NCBI GenBank assembly: GCA_023846275.1
Contig: CM043869.1
Span: forward strand, 16,339,501 to 16,403,500
Length of the DNA stretch: 64,000 bases
Source of the DNA: Vanilla planifolia
Taxonomy: Eukaryota > Streptophyta > Magnoliopsida > Asparagales > Orchidaceae
Direction: 5' to 3'
Shown here: piece after piece, positions 11,915 to 26,200 of the stretch
Numbering within the stretch: position 1 is the stretch's first letter
How the letters are laid out: each line of letters begins with the position of its first letter
Notes under the pieces: model-generated
What the model saw: the letters and a program-made list of their open reading frames with translations, nothing else
Told to the model about the DNA's origin: nothing
Databases searched by the model: none
Made by a program: the position numbers and the translations under genes

Positions 11915-14113
11915 GTTAAGTCACTCTTATATTTAATAAGTCAAGTTTTAAATATTTAATATTTTATTTTATAATCTTGTTTAGTATAAATTAGGTTTAG
12001 TTATAACGAACAAGCCATGCACCTTTGAAGATGATGTATTAGTGATCTTCAAAGTAACTTGGAGTATTAAACAAGCTTCAAAGATTGAAGACATATGCAT
12101 CAATTTTGATAAGCTTTTTTGTTACTATGAAATAGAATGTTAACTTATTGATTATAAGGTACTCTTTATTCATCTCAATTTCAAATCCTAGTTCAAGCAT
12201 TCAATTATTCAATCATCTCTTTTATTAAAAAACATATAAGATTTCATTTTTTAGTTATTTAATCTCTTCAAATTCTACTTAAATCATTCATTAATTTAAG
12301 AAATCTAAAATTTTATTTTTTAAATTATTCTTTTCTTAATTAAATCTTACTTATACATCCTTAACAAATGTTATGTTAAATTAATTATTTAAATTTTAGT
12401 TAAATTAGAAAAAATAATTTTGTTAACATTTTCATAATTAAAAAACTATTACCATCACATCCCAAGCTTGTGCCCAAGTGCCTCTCGAGCCAAGCAAGTC
12501 AGAGCAGGCACTCGTTAGCCTCTGGTTAGGAGATAGTTGGAAAAAAATCATGTCAAGCAGGATCTTAGTGATGGTGCAATCTTGAACTGGATGAGGTAAG
12601 ACAAAGGAATGATCCAGGCAAACCTCAAACCATGTATGCGTATGGGTCGGGTCGGCTCCATACAAGGAAAAACCTGTAAGCATCATGCACGCCTAGGTGA
12701 TGAAATCCCAAATGCACAAAGGGAAAGCTAGACCTAGTTTAGCTCAAATGTTAGACTCTCACAAATACTTATAAAGTGAAAACTCTTCTTACAATCAACA
12801 ATGGGACTAATTATTTACTATCATGATGCCTAATGCAAGCATAATTATAACCATCTAATTGTTGATTCGATTATGAAAACTTCACCTACTTATATACACT
12901 CGCTCAAGCCTCAAATTTTGACAATCGATATCTCATTTGTTTTAATCAGGTGATTCACATTTTGTCTTTTTTCATATGATCAATCTTCAAGCTTATGGCT
13001 CATACCTCTCCAATTTGAATCCCACAATCTAGATCTAATCCTTCTTTATCATTGATCAACCAAACAATCCATATCTCATCTAACTTAATCAAATGACCTA
13101 GATCTAATTCACCTTGATTCAATTATTTAGAACTCATCTAATTTTACAATATTTGATCGAACTACGGAGAACTTCATTGAGTAGATCCAATGGTTCTAGT
13201 TAATCCCGCATAATGACTAATTAACTAGCCATTGTATGTGTCAATACTGGTAACCATTTTAGAATAATTTTTAAGATGTTTGGAAAAGTATTTTAAGTAG
13301 TTTGGCAGCAGCTTTTTAAATAGTTTTTCTTTGACTTTTTAATGGCTACGACCAATTTTGTTTTTTATAAATACATAATCATTGTGAATAAAATAACTAA
13401 TGAATATGAACAAGATTTTAACATCTCAAAGAATGATTGTATCATATTCTACTGTATTAAATTTCTCTTAGAAGCACATGCAGCTTACTACTATTCAAAA
13501 TTTTAAATTCTTCTAACTAAGTCTAATTCTTCTAAGCTTTCATTTTCTTAATTATCTTCATAATTTTAAACTTTTTATCTTTTTTATTTCATCAGTAAGC
13601 ATAAGAAAATTTATATGTTTTTATCAAAAATTTATTTCTTGTTGTTTGGTTTTTCTTTTAGGTTGGACAGCCCAATATTTATGAAAGCCCGAGTTAGCTT
13701 TCATCTCATAAAAACTGATTTTTGGGTGCTTGTAAAAGTCAAGTTATAGTTCATCATATAAAAGCTAGTAAGTTAGAGGTGAATCGCAAAAAAAAAACCT
13801 CAAGTATATTAAAGATGAACTGTATAAAAAAAATCTCAAATTATAACTTTTTTATTAGTGAAGTTTTTCCTGACCTAGATTGGGGGTGGACATAGGTTCT
13901 AGTTTTAAACGAATGACCTAAAAAATTTAGTGTACAATTTAAAGTTTTATTTTTAATTTTTTTAATCATAAAAATTATAACTTAATATATTTATAAATAA
14001 AAAAAATTTATAAACATGAAATTATTTTTATAAAAAAAATTAAAAAATAAATATAATCCTAAAATTAGCAAAAATGTTTTAAAATGCACAAATCATTCTC
14101 TCTTGTAGGATTT
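11915..14113 (-). repeat. 2.2 kb dispersed repeat R, copy 1 (inverted)
   Basis: Reverse-complement blocks of this stretch follow in the same order at 19015-21260. Examples are 'tactccaagttactttgaagatca' against 'tactccaaggtgctttgaagatca', 'ggtgatgaaatcccaa' against 'ggtggtgaaatcccaa' (its reverse complement at 20440), and 'gcatttt aaaac' against 'gagttttaaaat' at the far end. The two copies have diverged by many substitutions and small indels. The length suggests a long LTR or a non-autonomous element. No protein motif is seen in it. Confidence 0.7.
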
Positions 14114-14149
14114 GCATACTAATTTTTTACTTTAGTTATGATTGCTCCT

Positions 14150-14960
14150 TAAGTGGTGAGGACACTAGTCATGACTTTTAATTCCCAAGAGCCAGTCTAA
14201 CATGTGTCCACACTTCCAAACAATCAAAGTATATATTCTTCATGTGTAAAGTCAAGAAGGAGCAAAATTGCATTCTATGCTCAAATTTCATACTGGTAAC
14301 ATGAAAAGGACAAACAAATGACCCATTGAGTCTATTCCTGTCAGCCTCGTTGTCTATTGCATGAACACTAACCAAAACAGATCGAAGAATGGCTCTTATA
14401 GCTTGTTTTGCATCCTCAATTCACACAACCCATGAACACACCTAGATCTACTGAGCCATGCTAACCTTGAACCAACTCATTAATAGTACTTTTCACATGA
14501 CCTATAAACGTAATCAGACCTATTGATGCTACAATGACTTGTCAATCTGGCCCGACAAAAGAATTGTTTGTGCGACAAGTGAATGTACACAGATCTGCTA
14601 GCATCTTGTTGACTCATTGACCTATCGGTCAACTTGCGACATGCCAACCTATACTTAATTCACGAATGAAAGTGGATTTGCCAACATCATGCCAGCCCAT
14701 TAGTCAAACCAATCAATAGAAAACTTTTCATTACCCATGAACACACACTGATTCATTGATGTTGTGTTGACCTACAAACCTAACCTACAACATGTCGATG
14801 TAAATCCAAATATGTGACAACCCATGCAAACCTGATTGGAGCTAAACCAAAATTATAGTTTTTCATAAAGTTATTTGGCAACAACTTTGAACCAAAATGA
14901 TCATTTTTTAAAAAGTTTTTTGGCAACAACCAAAATTTTGTATTTTTATTTTTATTTTTT
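14150..14960 (+). repeat. Dispersed repeat family S, copy 2
   Basis: Begins 'gtgaggacactagtcatga' and keeps the order 'ttccaaacaatcaaagtatat', 'ttcttcatgtgtaaagtcaa', 'cccattgagtc', and at the end 'ttatttggcaacaactttga'. The first blocks match 3555-4060. The last block matches the reverse complement of 46600-46690. It abuts repeat R copy 1. The middle part is less AT-rich and has many 'gaccta' and 'ccaac' words, but no coding frame. Confidence 0.6.
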
Positions 14961-17900
14961 ATTTTATCTTTTTGTGCTTAAGCTCTCTATAAAAATGGAG
15001 GCATACCCTTTGAAAAATGAACATGGCATGAGTATAATCTCCATTATTTTATTATATCTTATTGAGGTCTTAAGATGATCTATCTATAAGATGATCTATC
15101 TATAAGATGTTCTTTCCCTATACCATTGACAACAAATTTTCTTTTTATAGTAATAGTGGAAGTAAAAGTGTGATAATGATGGGAAAAAAGGAATAAGAAG
15201 AAGATAGTTTTTTTTATAAAGAGATTGAATTCTCTAAGAAGTTTTCTTTCAAATGGTTATGAATTTATAAAATTTTGATTCTCAAATTTTTGAATTTTAA
15301 AGTTTTGAATTACTTCATCATCCTTCTCACTATATTATATAAAGGTATGAATAATATATTTAACTAAAAAATTCAAAATATGCAAGTTTGATAAAAAAAT
15401 TGTAAGAATTTCCTAAATTTCATAAGATCTAACTTGATCCCACACCTATCCACTCACACTCCTAAACTCCTGCAAGCATACAGTCACACCAGCGAGACTA
15501 TTCACATGCACAGATAGCCCTCTGCTCACCGTTGACCATAGCGATATGGTAGGTGGACCTATCGCATGTGTGAAACAAGTGTATAGTAGGTGGCTGATAA
15601 GATGCATATGGGCTCATCCTGTGCGCAGGCATCCAACATATCATACCCTCCACATGTGCATTTACACCTTCATGCTATGTCAATGTTTTTTATCATTTTG
15701 TCTCTTAAGTTTTTTTCATAATTTAGATTTAATGAGCTTGAAAAGATCTCCTAATTATTGTCTCTTCTTTGTGAGACTCAAGTCCTACCAAATCTTCTTT
15801 TCTAAACTAATTATTTAGTAGATGTAGTTCTATTTTTTTCTTCAAGATGTTGGTTCTTCCATCGATCTCATCAAGTTGTTTCATTAGTTTCATTAACAAC
15901 ACATATCTTTAGCATATGTTTACTAGTCTCTTTATTTGGTTAGCACCAACAATGCCTTTAATTACTTCTTGATTATCTCGAATCAGAAAGAAGTGTCGTC
16001 CATCCCTTATAAATTAATTGTGCTCATCTAGTAAACAACATTTCATTCTCATAAATATGTATTTTTAGTATAGTTTGAGAAACATCTAGAGGTACTATTT
16101 TTGATAGTGAAGAGTTCTTTATTTTTTTTATTAAAAATGTCCTTTGGATTCACCTTAAGTTATAAGATTTTATAAACTTATAAAGGAGTTTGAAGTATGT
16201 TTGTAGTAGTTGTTGTAATAGATACTTTATCTTCCTCGAACATTTTTAAAAAAAGTTTAGGATATAAATTCTAATATTTTTCACATGTATCCTATCTTTT
16301 TATAGTGGTCATAATACTTTTGAATTCTACTAATAAATATAATATTGTTAGTTATGATTGTAATATATTTTATTAGAGAATAATCTTTTTTATTACCATT
16401 TTTTGGACTTATATTTTGACATCTTAGTATTTTGTCCTTTCTATATCTTTTTGTATTTATTCTTCTTTTTAATAGCCATTACATATCTACTAACTTATTT
16501 CAAAGATTGAATAAAAAAAAGATAATTCAATAATAATAGGATAATATAGACTTATTATATACTTTTAAAATATCTATATATTTTTTAATAATTATTTTTA
16601 AATTCATGAATTATCATAGAAATGCTTTGGTATATTTTTACACTAATTGTCTTTATCGGTGTCATAAATTGTCACTTTCTTCATCTTTTTTTCATGTAAC
16701 CTGTGAGATAAAATTTTTCTCAAATTAATTTCTTAAATTATCTTCATGTCACTTTTATAAATGTGTCATTTCTTAGATGAATATTTTGTCAGGTTAACGC
16801 ATGACTCATCAATTTCAATCGAGCATATGCCACTTTATCATTTAATGAATAGTCATACAAAGAAGAATTTGCATCTTATTACTCTAATTATGTATCTAAT
16901 TTTTTTATATTTATTATATCATCATCATAAATAAGCAAATCAAGTATAGCATCTACTTTGAAAGGATGTTATCAATTCCTATCTATAAAGAAGATAAGAT
17001 TGATGTCATCCTCATAATTATCTCTAATTATATTAGGATTACTACTTAATATAAAATTATTTTGGATGAAGATATTTTCTTTTAACAAATATCTTTTGAA
17101 TCTGTTGTATGAAAGAATTGAGATTTTAGTACCATCTTCATTAATACTTATATTTGTTAAGTTAATAAAACTACTTGTGCCTCTAAGATTGATGGTGAAA
17201 TAGTCAATATAGTCACCTCGACTGAAGTCTTCTCAATCTCTTGATTCATCTTTAAGACTTGTTCTTTAAGTAACTTCTTCTTTACACTTGTCATTGACAT
17301 CAAATCAAAGCTCTTTAATACAAAAATTATATGATATGTCTACAAGGTCTTTAATTAGGTTATTTAGATAACTAACCAATTCATTGCACTCCTTATGTTC
17401 CACATAATGATGCTAGTCATTTTGATTCACATTCTTTGCAATTTGGACAACTCAATAGCTTTTGTGAATGTCTTTAGGAGTGATTAGATTTTCTTGAACC
17501 TTCTTCTATTTTTTCTTGATCTTTTTGCTTAAGATAAGAGTGAAGTTTTCCTCTTCGAACTGTATTAAGCCCTAACCCATGGCTTGTTCATTACATTTTT
17601 CACTAAAATTCTTTAGTGATTAGAGATCATATCAATGTTGAACTTTATCTTATGATGCTTTGGAATCAAAAACAAATCACTTATCTACATTCTCTTTGAA
17701 TTTCCTTAACATGTTATAATCATTTGTGATATGATGGATAAAACTATTGGGTTCTGTCTCATGCATCAAAGCCTTGTTAGATATAATGAAATCTTCAATT
17801 TTTTCTAACATTATTGTCAAAATTTTACTTTATTTTTGGGATGAAGATAAACATTGGATTAAGAATCAATTTCTTCATCTACAGAGACACCTTATGTTGA

Positions 17901-18039
17901 TTTGTCTAATAGCAATTACTTTTCACCTTGGAATTTCAACTTTTTGCCTAATTGTGGATTAGAAGGATTTTGTTCAGTAGAACATGTCAGAATCTTTTAA
18001 TGTTTTGCAACTAGTGGTGGATTTTTTGTATTATTATTG
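14961..18039. other. AT-rich DNA, no recognisable gene
   Basis: Short open frames only. On the minus strand around 17200-17000 there is a stretch of about 75 codons with few stops (including 'DYIDYFTINLRGTSSFINLT'). It may be the continuation of the LINE remnant whose ORF1 part lies at 18040-18800, but I do not recognise endonuclease or RT motifs. Confidence 0.35.
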
Positions 18040-18800
18040 TGTTTCCAATTAAGTATGCCTTAACCTTGCTTGCAATAACCTTGAGAATAGCTAGGAAGAT
18101 TGTCATACTATATTTTTTTGCCAAAATCCATTGTTACTTCCTTCTTTTTACAAGATTTTGATCATGGTTTGTAAATCCTTCACCAAATCAACCTTTATAT
18201 GAACCCTTACAACATATAGTTAAGTTAGATTGATTATCACTATATCCACTTTGAATGGGGTTCCAATTTTTTATGCTAAAGAATAAATAGCTTTTTTATT
18301 GGAGAAGTGGATTAAACGATGTTCCATTGAAACCAAAACCAACATGAGAGAAGGTTCCAAGTTCAATTGAAAATCAAGAATCCATTTGAGCAGTCTCATT
18401 TGGAATTTCATTATCTTTTAAGATATATGAAGCAACAACATAAATAATCTTCTTTCCAAATGAATTGAATCAAAATGTGTCAGTGGTCTAGATACCCAAT
18501 TGAAAACAACTCAAAAGGCATTTTTTTTAAAAGTCAAACAATTTGTATCCATATTTGGTCAACCATAAAGGAATTTCCAAATTAACATAAACTTGAAAGG
18601 AGCTGTCATTTTTAAGATCTCTTATTCTTCTACCTTGGGCTCACCTTTGAATATTCTAAGAGGCTTAATTCGAATAGGTGAATGATCTATGAATTTGCCC
18701 AACACCTCTACAAAAAATTTATTAATGGATGTGAAACCCCCAAGACCTATCATGGTTAGAGGGTTACTCTATAAGATAAGAGGCTTGAGAGAAAGAAAAG
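18040..18800 (-). pseudogene. Possible decayed LINE ORF1 (DUF4283-like)
   Basis: Minus-strand translation across stops gives 'HILIQF' and 'EEDYLCC'-like text near 18500-18420, similar to the 'HVLI.L..EEDY.R.W' segment of DUF4283 proteins (LINE ORF1). About 350 bp further, near 18110-18060, it reads 'LPSYSQGYCKQG' and 'NWKHNN'. This looks like a ruined zinc knuckle, usually CxxCxxxGHxxxxC. The order and strand agree with the ORF2 remnant at 10620-11450, so both could be parts of one old minus-strand LINE. Frame changes make this tentative. Confidence 0.35.
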
Positions 18801-19014
18801 AAACCATTAATAGATGAGACATGAGTTTACCATGCTGAGGAGAAAAAGAATCGATATATTGAAGAGCTTGTCCTCTACAAGTTTGTCATTTGTCATTTTT
18901 TCATTCAACATTTTCGCTCACCCATCGATATAAAAGGAATGACCAACCATACTTGTTTATAACATATTAGGCGTAACAAAATTATTGATAATTACATAAT
19001 GAAGAAATAGGAGT

Positions 19015-21030
19015 GTGCACGAATCCCTCAAAGAGGGGGATAAATTATGAGTTTTAAAATATTTTTTCTATTTTAATTATTTTTAAATCATATTTATTTT
19101 TCAAAAATTCTTTATAAAAATAATTTATTTAAATGATTAAAAAAATTAAAATAAAAATAAGAAAAATATACCAAAATTTTTAAATGATTTAATTCAAACT
19201 AGAGCGAATGCTCATCCCCAACCAAGGTTAGAAAAAACACCATTATTGACAAAATTATAATTTGATATTTTTTTTTGTAATTCACTTCCAACTAGTTTGA
19301 GATTTTTTTTACAATTCACCTCCAACCTACTTGAGATTTTTTCCTTATTGTTTACTTCCAACTTATTAGCTTTTATAGGTTCCACTATAACTCGAGCTTT
19401 TACAACCTCAATGTTAACTTAGTTTTTTATGAGATCAAACTAAACTCAAATTTTAGCAAATGTTGAGCTACCCAATCCTAAAGAAAAAATACAATAGGAG
19501 AAAAAATTTGTGATAAAAACATACAACTTTCTATGCTTATTAATGAATAAAGAAAAACACAATAAACTCAAAATTATGAAGAGAAGTAAGAAATGAAAGC
19601 TTATAAGTATTATGTTTAGCAAGAAAAATTTCACATTTTTAGAAGTTCTAAGTTGTAATTTGCTGTTAAGAGATTTTACACTACTAGAATATCGTGTAGT
19701 ACTTCATTAAGATCTAAAATATTGGTTCACATTCATTAGCCAGTTCATCCATAAAGGTTTAGTTTTTATAGAATAGTTCTGATCATAACATTTAGAAAGT
19801 GAAGTAAAGTGCTTTCATAAGCTGTTGTTAAACAACTTAAAAAATTCCAAAGTGCTTCTCAAATATTACAAATAACATTACCAAAATAGATGTTATGTGG
19901 GATCAACCAGGGATGCTGGATCTAATCTGAGAAAATCTAGTTTGTCAAATTAATGAATGTAAAAATGAATGATCATGGATAGTTTGATCATGATGGATTA
20001 GATCTGAGCTATCTAATCATGTGGGATGAGAACTAAATTATTTGATTCATTAATGTTAAATATAGAAATAATCTCAATCATAAGATTCAAAATGAAGAGA
20101 TTTGGATTATTAAATTCTTCATGCTAGATGGGTAGTGTCATGTGCAAAAGTCTAACGAAGGTGGAATTGATCATGACCATTCAATTAGGCTCATCAAATA
20201 GATGATAAGATGGATCATGATCCTTATTTAAAAAATTGAACACAGTCTCTATCATTCAATCATGAAAATGCTTGATCAAATGACATGATTCGCTCCTAAT
20301 TGGAAAGATAAAGCTATCAATACTTTAGTCCCACATGGTGTCATTGTTTAAGCTTTTGCTCTTTATGATACTTTTTACTACATATAATGTGAGTCGAAAT
20401 ATGGGGTTGGCTCCCATCTTATGTGCTTGGGATTTCACCACCCAGGCCACTCGTATATAGTATTATAGATTTAACATATGTGGATCCTACTTGACCAATT
20501 GCACACTTTGATCAAATTCTACCTCACTTGATCATTTCTCTATCTTACCCTAATTGGGTCCAAGACAACACTCTAACCAAGTTTGGACTTAAACTGACTT
20601 GTTTCCAATTGGTCTCCTAAATTGAGACTTCCCAACCCCTCTCATGCTTGGTTGACCTGAGTGCTTTGTACTTGAGCCATGCTTGGGGTTATGGCTTAGG
20701 ATATATTTTCTCTTTTCTAATCATAAAAATTTAATAGAATCGTTTTTGTTAGATTTTATTTTTCTAATTTAACCAAAATTTAACAATGAACTTACTATAA
20801 TATTCATCTAATATGCATAAATAAGATTTAACAAAACCATGATGATTGAAAAAAATGATTAGAGTCAACTAAATATATGAAAATAGAATCCTAAATGTTT
20901 TCTAAATTAAGAAAAAGATTGAACAATTTGGAAGCTTAAGTAGGATTTGAAGGTGATATGAATGAAAAGATGTGCCTTATAATTAATAATTAATAAGCTA
21001 ATATTTTATTTAATAAAAAATATTTTTAAA

Positions 21031-21078
<48 letters not shown>

Positions 21079-21260
21079 TTTAAAACTTATTGAATACTCC
21101 AAGGTGCTTTGAAGATCATTAATTTATCATTTTCAAAAATGCATAACTTATTATTTACAACTAAATCTAATTCATACTAAACAAATATATTAGAATAAAA
21201 ATATTATATATTTATGACTCCATTCATCAAACACAATAGTGACTTAATACATTACCAATT
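19015..21260 (+). repeat. 2.2 kb dispersed repeat R, copy 2
   Basis: Starts near 'ccctcaaagagggggataaat' followed by 'gagttttaaaatattttttc'. It is the inverted partner of 11915-14113, and its first 450 bp also match 48280-48760. It contains an (AT)n microsatellite at 21034-21075. Between the two inverted copies lie about 4.9 kb of other repeats. No open frame with a recognisable domain is seen. Confidence 0.7.
21034..21075 (+). repeat. (AT)n microsatellite
   Basis: About 21 uninterrupted AT dinucleotides, within repeat R copy 2. The corresponding place in copy 1 has no such run, so it expanded after the copies separated. Confidence 0.95.
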
Positions 21261-22700
21261 ATATATTAAAGTCTAGATGTAAGTTGATCCTATGCAAATG
21301 TGTCATGATATGAGATCTCATAAAGTAAAATAATGATCACTAGGAAAAAAAAATAAGACCATTTAAGTAAAAACATAAAAAATTGAAAAATATAAAAAAT
21401 GATAATAACTTATGTATTTTATCAAAAATACATAGGAATGACATATCTAGGTACATATAAGTGTACATCAATAACATATTTGTTTTAAGTACTTCTCAGA
21501 TGTCATGTATATTTGTTATTACAGTTTTATTCAAATGCCCTTATCTTAAAGCTTTATTTATTTGGTATGCAAATATTGTTTTGATATTTGATTTTCCTTT
21601 CCTATAATAGAAGAAACTTGAACAATGAAATTTTTATTAAATAGCATATTATTAACTTAATTTCTCTCATGCAAAACAACAATGTTAATTATAACATTTT
21701 TCATTCATTACCTTTATTTGAGACCAAAATCAGACTCATTGCCTTTCTTGTGCTCGTTTTGCCTATTACTATTTTTCTTTTAGAACTTCAACCACTTGTA
21801 CCTAATCTCACCATTTTCAGATGATAAGATGTGATTCATGTTCACCATAGAGCAAAATATTCTTGAGAATAATATGATATAATGTTCGAACTCAAAATAG
21901 GTAGATATGATGTGGTCAATTTCAAGCAAGACAATTTGTTATCAAACTATTCTATATACAAACTAACTCAATATCTCATAAAAATATATGTAATATTTCT
22001 AACTAGCTATCATGACTTATATTATATTGAAATATTATTCTTCTTTAATTATCTTATTTAAATCAAAATAAGTTTTATCTTAAAAAGAATCTCAAAATCT
22101 TATGATTTCATATTACATATATAATCCAAAATCTTTCTCAAATTCATCTCCTAAAGACCTATTGAGAGCCGTTCCTTACACGATGATTCTATCACTAGGA
22201 TACCATCTAACAATCACTTTCTACTCTCTTTTCATTGGTATCATAAAATCACTAGCTTTTGTTTTGTTTATTCGTGAGCAACATCAATTATAAGAGATAT
22301 AACTCTAATACGATATGTTATAATACACGTTTATCATATGAAAGTAGTCATACTTTGGCTATTCCCAAAATAGGCAAAGCAAGTTTCATCTCAAAAATAT
22401 CTTAAAACTATACTTTTATATACACTATACACAGCCCATCATCATTCTTTTCATTTTTAACGTGAGACCATTTATCTTATGCCCCCACCTATTGTATAGT
22501 ATCCACAAACCAAGTGAAACATGACACTAACATGGAATGCACACAAAATAGCAAGTATTTTCTCCGTATTATTGAGAAAATTTGCAAAATAAAACAACAA
22601 AGATAAGCATATTGAAAAACAAAACAAAACTTAAAAAAAGTCCAACATGTAACATCTTAATTAGATAAACTATTAAAGAAGCGTTCCAAGCAAATAGTAG
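21261..22700. other. AT-rich intergenic DNA downstream of the MADS gene
   Basis: No domain in six frames. The right end probably grades into the 3' untranslated region of the minus-strand MADS gene, whose exact poly(A) site cannot be fixed from sequence alone. Confidence 0.45.
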
Positions 22701-23202
22701 TATGCAAAATTCTGCCCAAAGTAAACCTATTTACAGTTCAAGCAGCTTCTTTCCCAAGGATAGTTTAAGGTAGTGAAGTGATCTTTATAATCACCTGGAT
22801 GAATGCCAGATGTAGTTACAACTCATGTTGTTGAAAACATATCTTTACAATTAATACAATCATAGAGCTCAAAATACAGCAGGTACAAAGCAAAATAGTA
22901 TACATGAGAACCTCTTACGTAGGAAAAGATATTTGATTACAGGACCTATCACGTATATAGTTTATGTTTCTATAATATGATCGAACAATGGGCATACCAA
23001 AGTACTCGTTACAACAACTACTTTCCTGTACATGTGCAATAGCTGGATCCAAGAACTGTGCATCCATTTCGAATGAGAAGCAGGAGAGATGTATCTCATA
23101 AAGCAGGATAGCCAAGTCTGTCTATAATGCATCTCCAAAGAGACTGAGTTCACCAAGATAGCATCCTGGGGCTAATTGAACAGGCTTTGTAGAATGATCA
23201 AT

Positions 23203-26200
23203 CTAAGTCTGGTTAGGATGCTGAACCAACAAAATAAGAAAGAAACCATCAAATATTTGATTAGTTCCACAACAAAAACTATGCTCTTATTCTATACAAG
23301 CAAAACCAGTGAGCAGTGAAAAAAATAAAAAAAAATAAAAAAAAAAATACTACTCGGTATGACCATGTTTTGTGGCCTAGAAAGAGCTCACATAAATCAG
23401 ATGGTATATAATACTATAATGGATCATACATAACCCCACGGATCTCACTCTAGCTCTCACTATTTGCCATTCTTACAAGATAAATATTTAATAATATGAA
23501 AATTAATGCATGTCAGAAATGGAACGTTTGACATTTATTCAAGATAGATATAATAGGATCTGTAAGAGCATGACAATCATAAAAGAATGTTTCTTTTCCT
23601 CCCTAAGTTGTTAACATTTATGCTGAGTCATGTTTCAGAGTTACAAGACTGCAGTGGAGATTTCAATCCTTTAACTTTTCTAGGCTGAGGTCAAAACTGT
23701 TGTGCACATGGAAAGTGCTCTAACATTTCAAACAATATTGTACACTTCAATATCTTGATTCTTATAATCCAATATTATTTTTATTGAAATAGAAGCACCA
23801 CAAAATTTTCATAACTCACTTGTGGATAAGAGTGGCCATCAAACATCGAAACGACACAAGACCCAGATGTTGAAACCCAGTCCTGGATTCCAGCATCATA
23901 CTCAGATCTGGGTGGCTCGAAGCTATTAATTTGGTAATCTACAGGAGCCTCTTGTAAATTGTCTTCTCCATCATTCTTGAATTTGTTGTCTCCAAGCAAA
24001 TTCAGACCATAGGACTGATATGGATATTGTGCTCCAAGTTGCAGCTGTAAGCATGAATTCTGACTAAGCTCATTCAAGGTTTTTTCGGTTCGATATTTGC
24101 TACACTCTGCTTGATTTTCGTTGTTGAAGTAGCTGGGATAACCTTGAAGTGTCGTGTCCACTGAGCCATCAAGGTTCCTGAATAAAATAGCATAGGATAC
24201 CATATCATTTAGTATGTTCAAAAAGTAATTCTTATGTTCATCACAGGGAGTGAAAGAGCTTCGAGTGAAGTCAAGCGAAGATTAATTAAAACATACAAAG
24301 CTTTCAAAGAAAAAGCATAAATGTTCCAAATCATTAGAAAGAAGGTTGTAATGATGAATCATTCCAGAGTGTGTTTGGCGCAAAGGTAAGTTCACAAGTA
24401 ACATGCATTGATATGCAAGAAAAAAGAAAAAGGGAATTCAATAGATATTCCAGCAGTAAGGAATTTAACAGAAAAGGGAGAAGTAGTTCAATTCTGGTCC
24501 TACTCTTGGTCATAGCCTCAGAAGCCTTTGAAGTGGAAGAATAGGCCAAGCATTGATTCATGTCACAGTATATGCATAAATGACTACATCCTCGTTTAGT
24601 AAATAAACAGAAAACATTCAATTACCTTCTTAGATGACCATTCAAAATATATTTGAAGTTCCAAAACAAGAAACAAGGTAGAAAATTGAAGCAAAATTAT
24701 TGTTTACAGCCTGTGTCCGAATATTGCAAGAATGCTGAAATTTATCACATAAAACAAAAAAAAACCAGGGAACTCTTACAAGCAACTAGAAGAGCTTTGT
24801 AATATGATAACACAAATATAAATCCAGCAACTAACACAAGTATGGAAGAGAACATCACTAGATAGTAGATGAGCTGACCTCTGTGGTAGCAAGCTCGCAT
24901 CTTGAATCATAAGATGGTGTCCATCATCACCATGAATCCATTGCATATGCGAAGGTTGCTGCAGATTAGTCATTTCCAGGGGCAAGTGTATGCCATCTTG
25001 AAACTACATTATCAAACAGACATCACTTTGGCAACTGTAACTAACAAAGGGTAACGTTAACACTTGTGCACACTTCCTAATGTAGTGCCCTGCTTGGGAA
25101 CTAGAATTTAGTGCTCAACTTCTTGTTGATTTCTACCTGAATGGATTTCACAAGTACCGGGATCTTGTTCAGGGGTCATTGTTTTCCATGGTTACAAACT
25201 CCAAATATTAATTTTCCTTATGGAAAAGGTGATATCTACTAAAGAGATGGAGTGAATGAAACAAGTTTATAAAATGAAGATATTCATTATGCCAATAACA
25301 ATAAGAAAAAAAAATATATTTTTTTTGGGAAACAATGAGGAATGGTTAAGTGAATGACGATATCTTTGGTCAAGGTCTCACAGTTTTTTCATACTAGGCA
25401 CATCTACAAACCCGTCTATAGGTTAAATGACAGTGTCATAAACCTTACAAATCCCACTTGGAACAAATGGTAAACCTCTAAAGCACATTGTGCAAACATG
25501 GATATTAGTGGTAACTACACTTAGGTTTGACAATGTTATTCGATATTTTTGATAATAAGTGATGAGAAGATGTAAAACCCATTTCACCTAAGGTTTTGAA
25601 GGCAATGCATTGAACATGTATGAACAAACATAGCTAAGCAAGTGAATCTCTAATCATTATCTCCTATATCTCACATAAAATGCCATACTTATCCAAGATG
25701 TCGCTTCTCATAGCATTATGTAGAGTATAGTAATTTAATGCATATAGTTATGAATCCAAGGATGAATTCACTAGAACAGTAATGAGATACCTTCTCAGTT
25801 TATAGATGCTGTGGCCTTTGCCAAATCCAACAAAAAAAAAGGGTTTTATGGAAGCCTACTCAAATTTCACGTGCTTGTATCTTAGTTGTATCTAGAGGTG
25901 ATATTTTTATGACATTCCTCCCAATTCAGATTTGATGGGCAGTTTAAATCCAACTTAAGTGACAAATTAGGATTGCAATCAACTGGGTTTAATATAAGTG
26001 TACACTCAAATCACAATGGTAGTTCTGCGACCCTTTGCTTGTTTCATATTTAATTCTCTTTTTTGGTATTTAAGTCAAATCCATGGTTAAGGTTTGATTT
26101 TGGATATCTGAGTTCTAAAATAGTTTGGTATGTTATGGGGACTCATCTAATAAATATTTGAGTCATGACCCAAGTTATAGGTTCATGGTGTTCTATCCAT

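Noticed and set aside
15546-15818. 90-codon ORF with several Cys and His
   Set aside because: No spacing of a known zinc-binding domain, no homologue recognised, and no splice context.
11915-21260. R copies 1 and 2 as the two LTRs of one retrotransposon
   Set aside because: They are in opposite orientation, whereas LTRs of one element are direct repeats, and the DNA between them has no gag-pol in a fitting order.
22915-23156. Minus-strand ORFs after the MADS stop codon
   Set aside because: They lie in the likely 3' UTR, overlap each other in different frames and show no domain.
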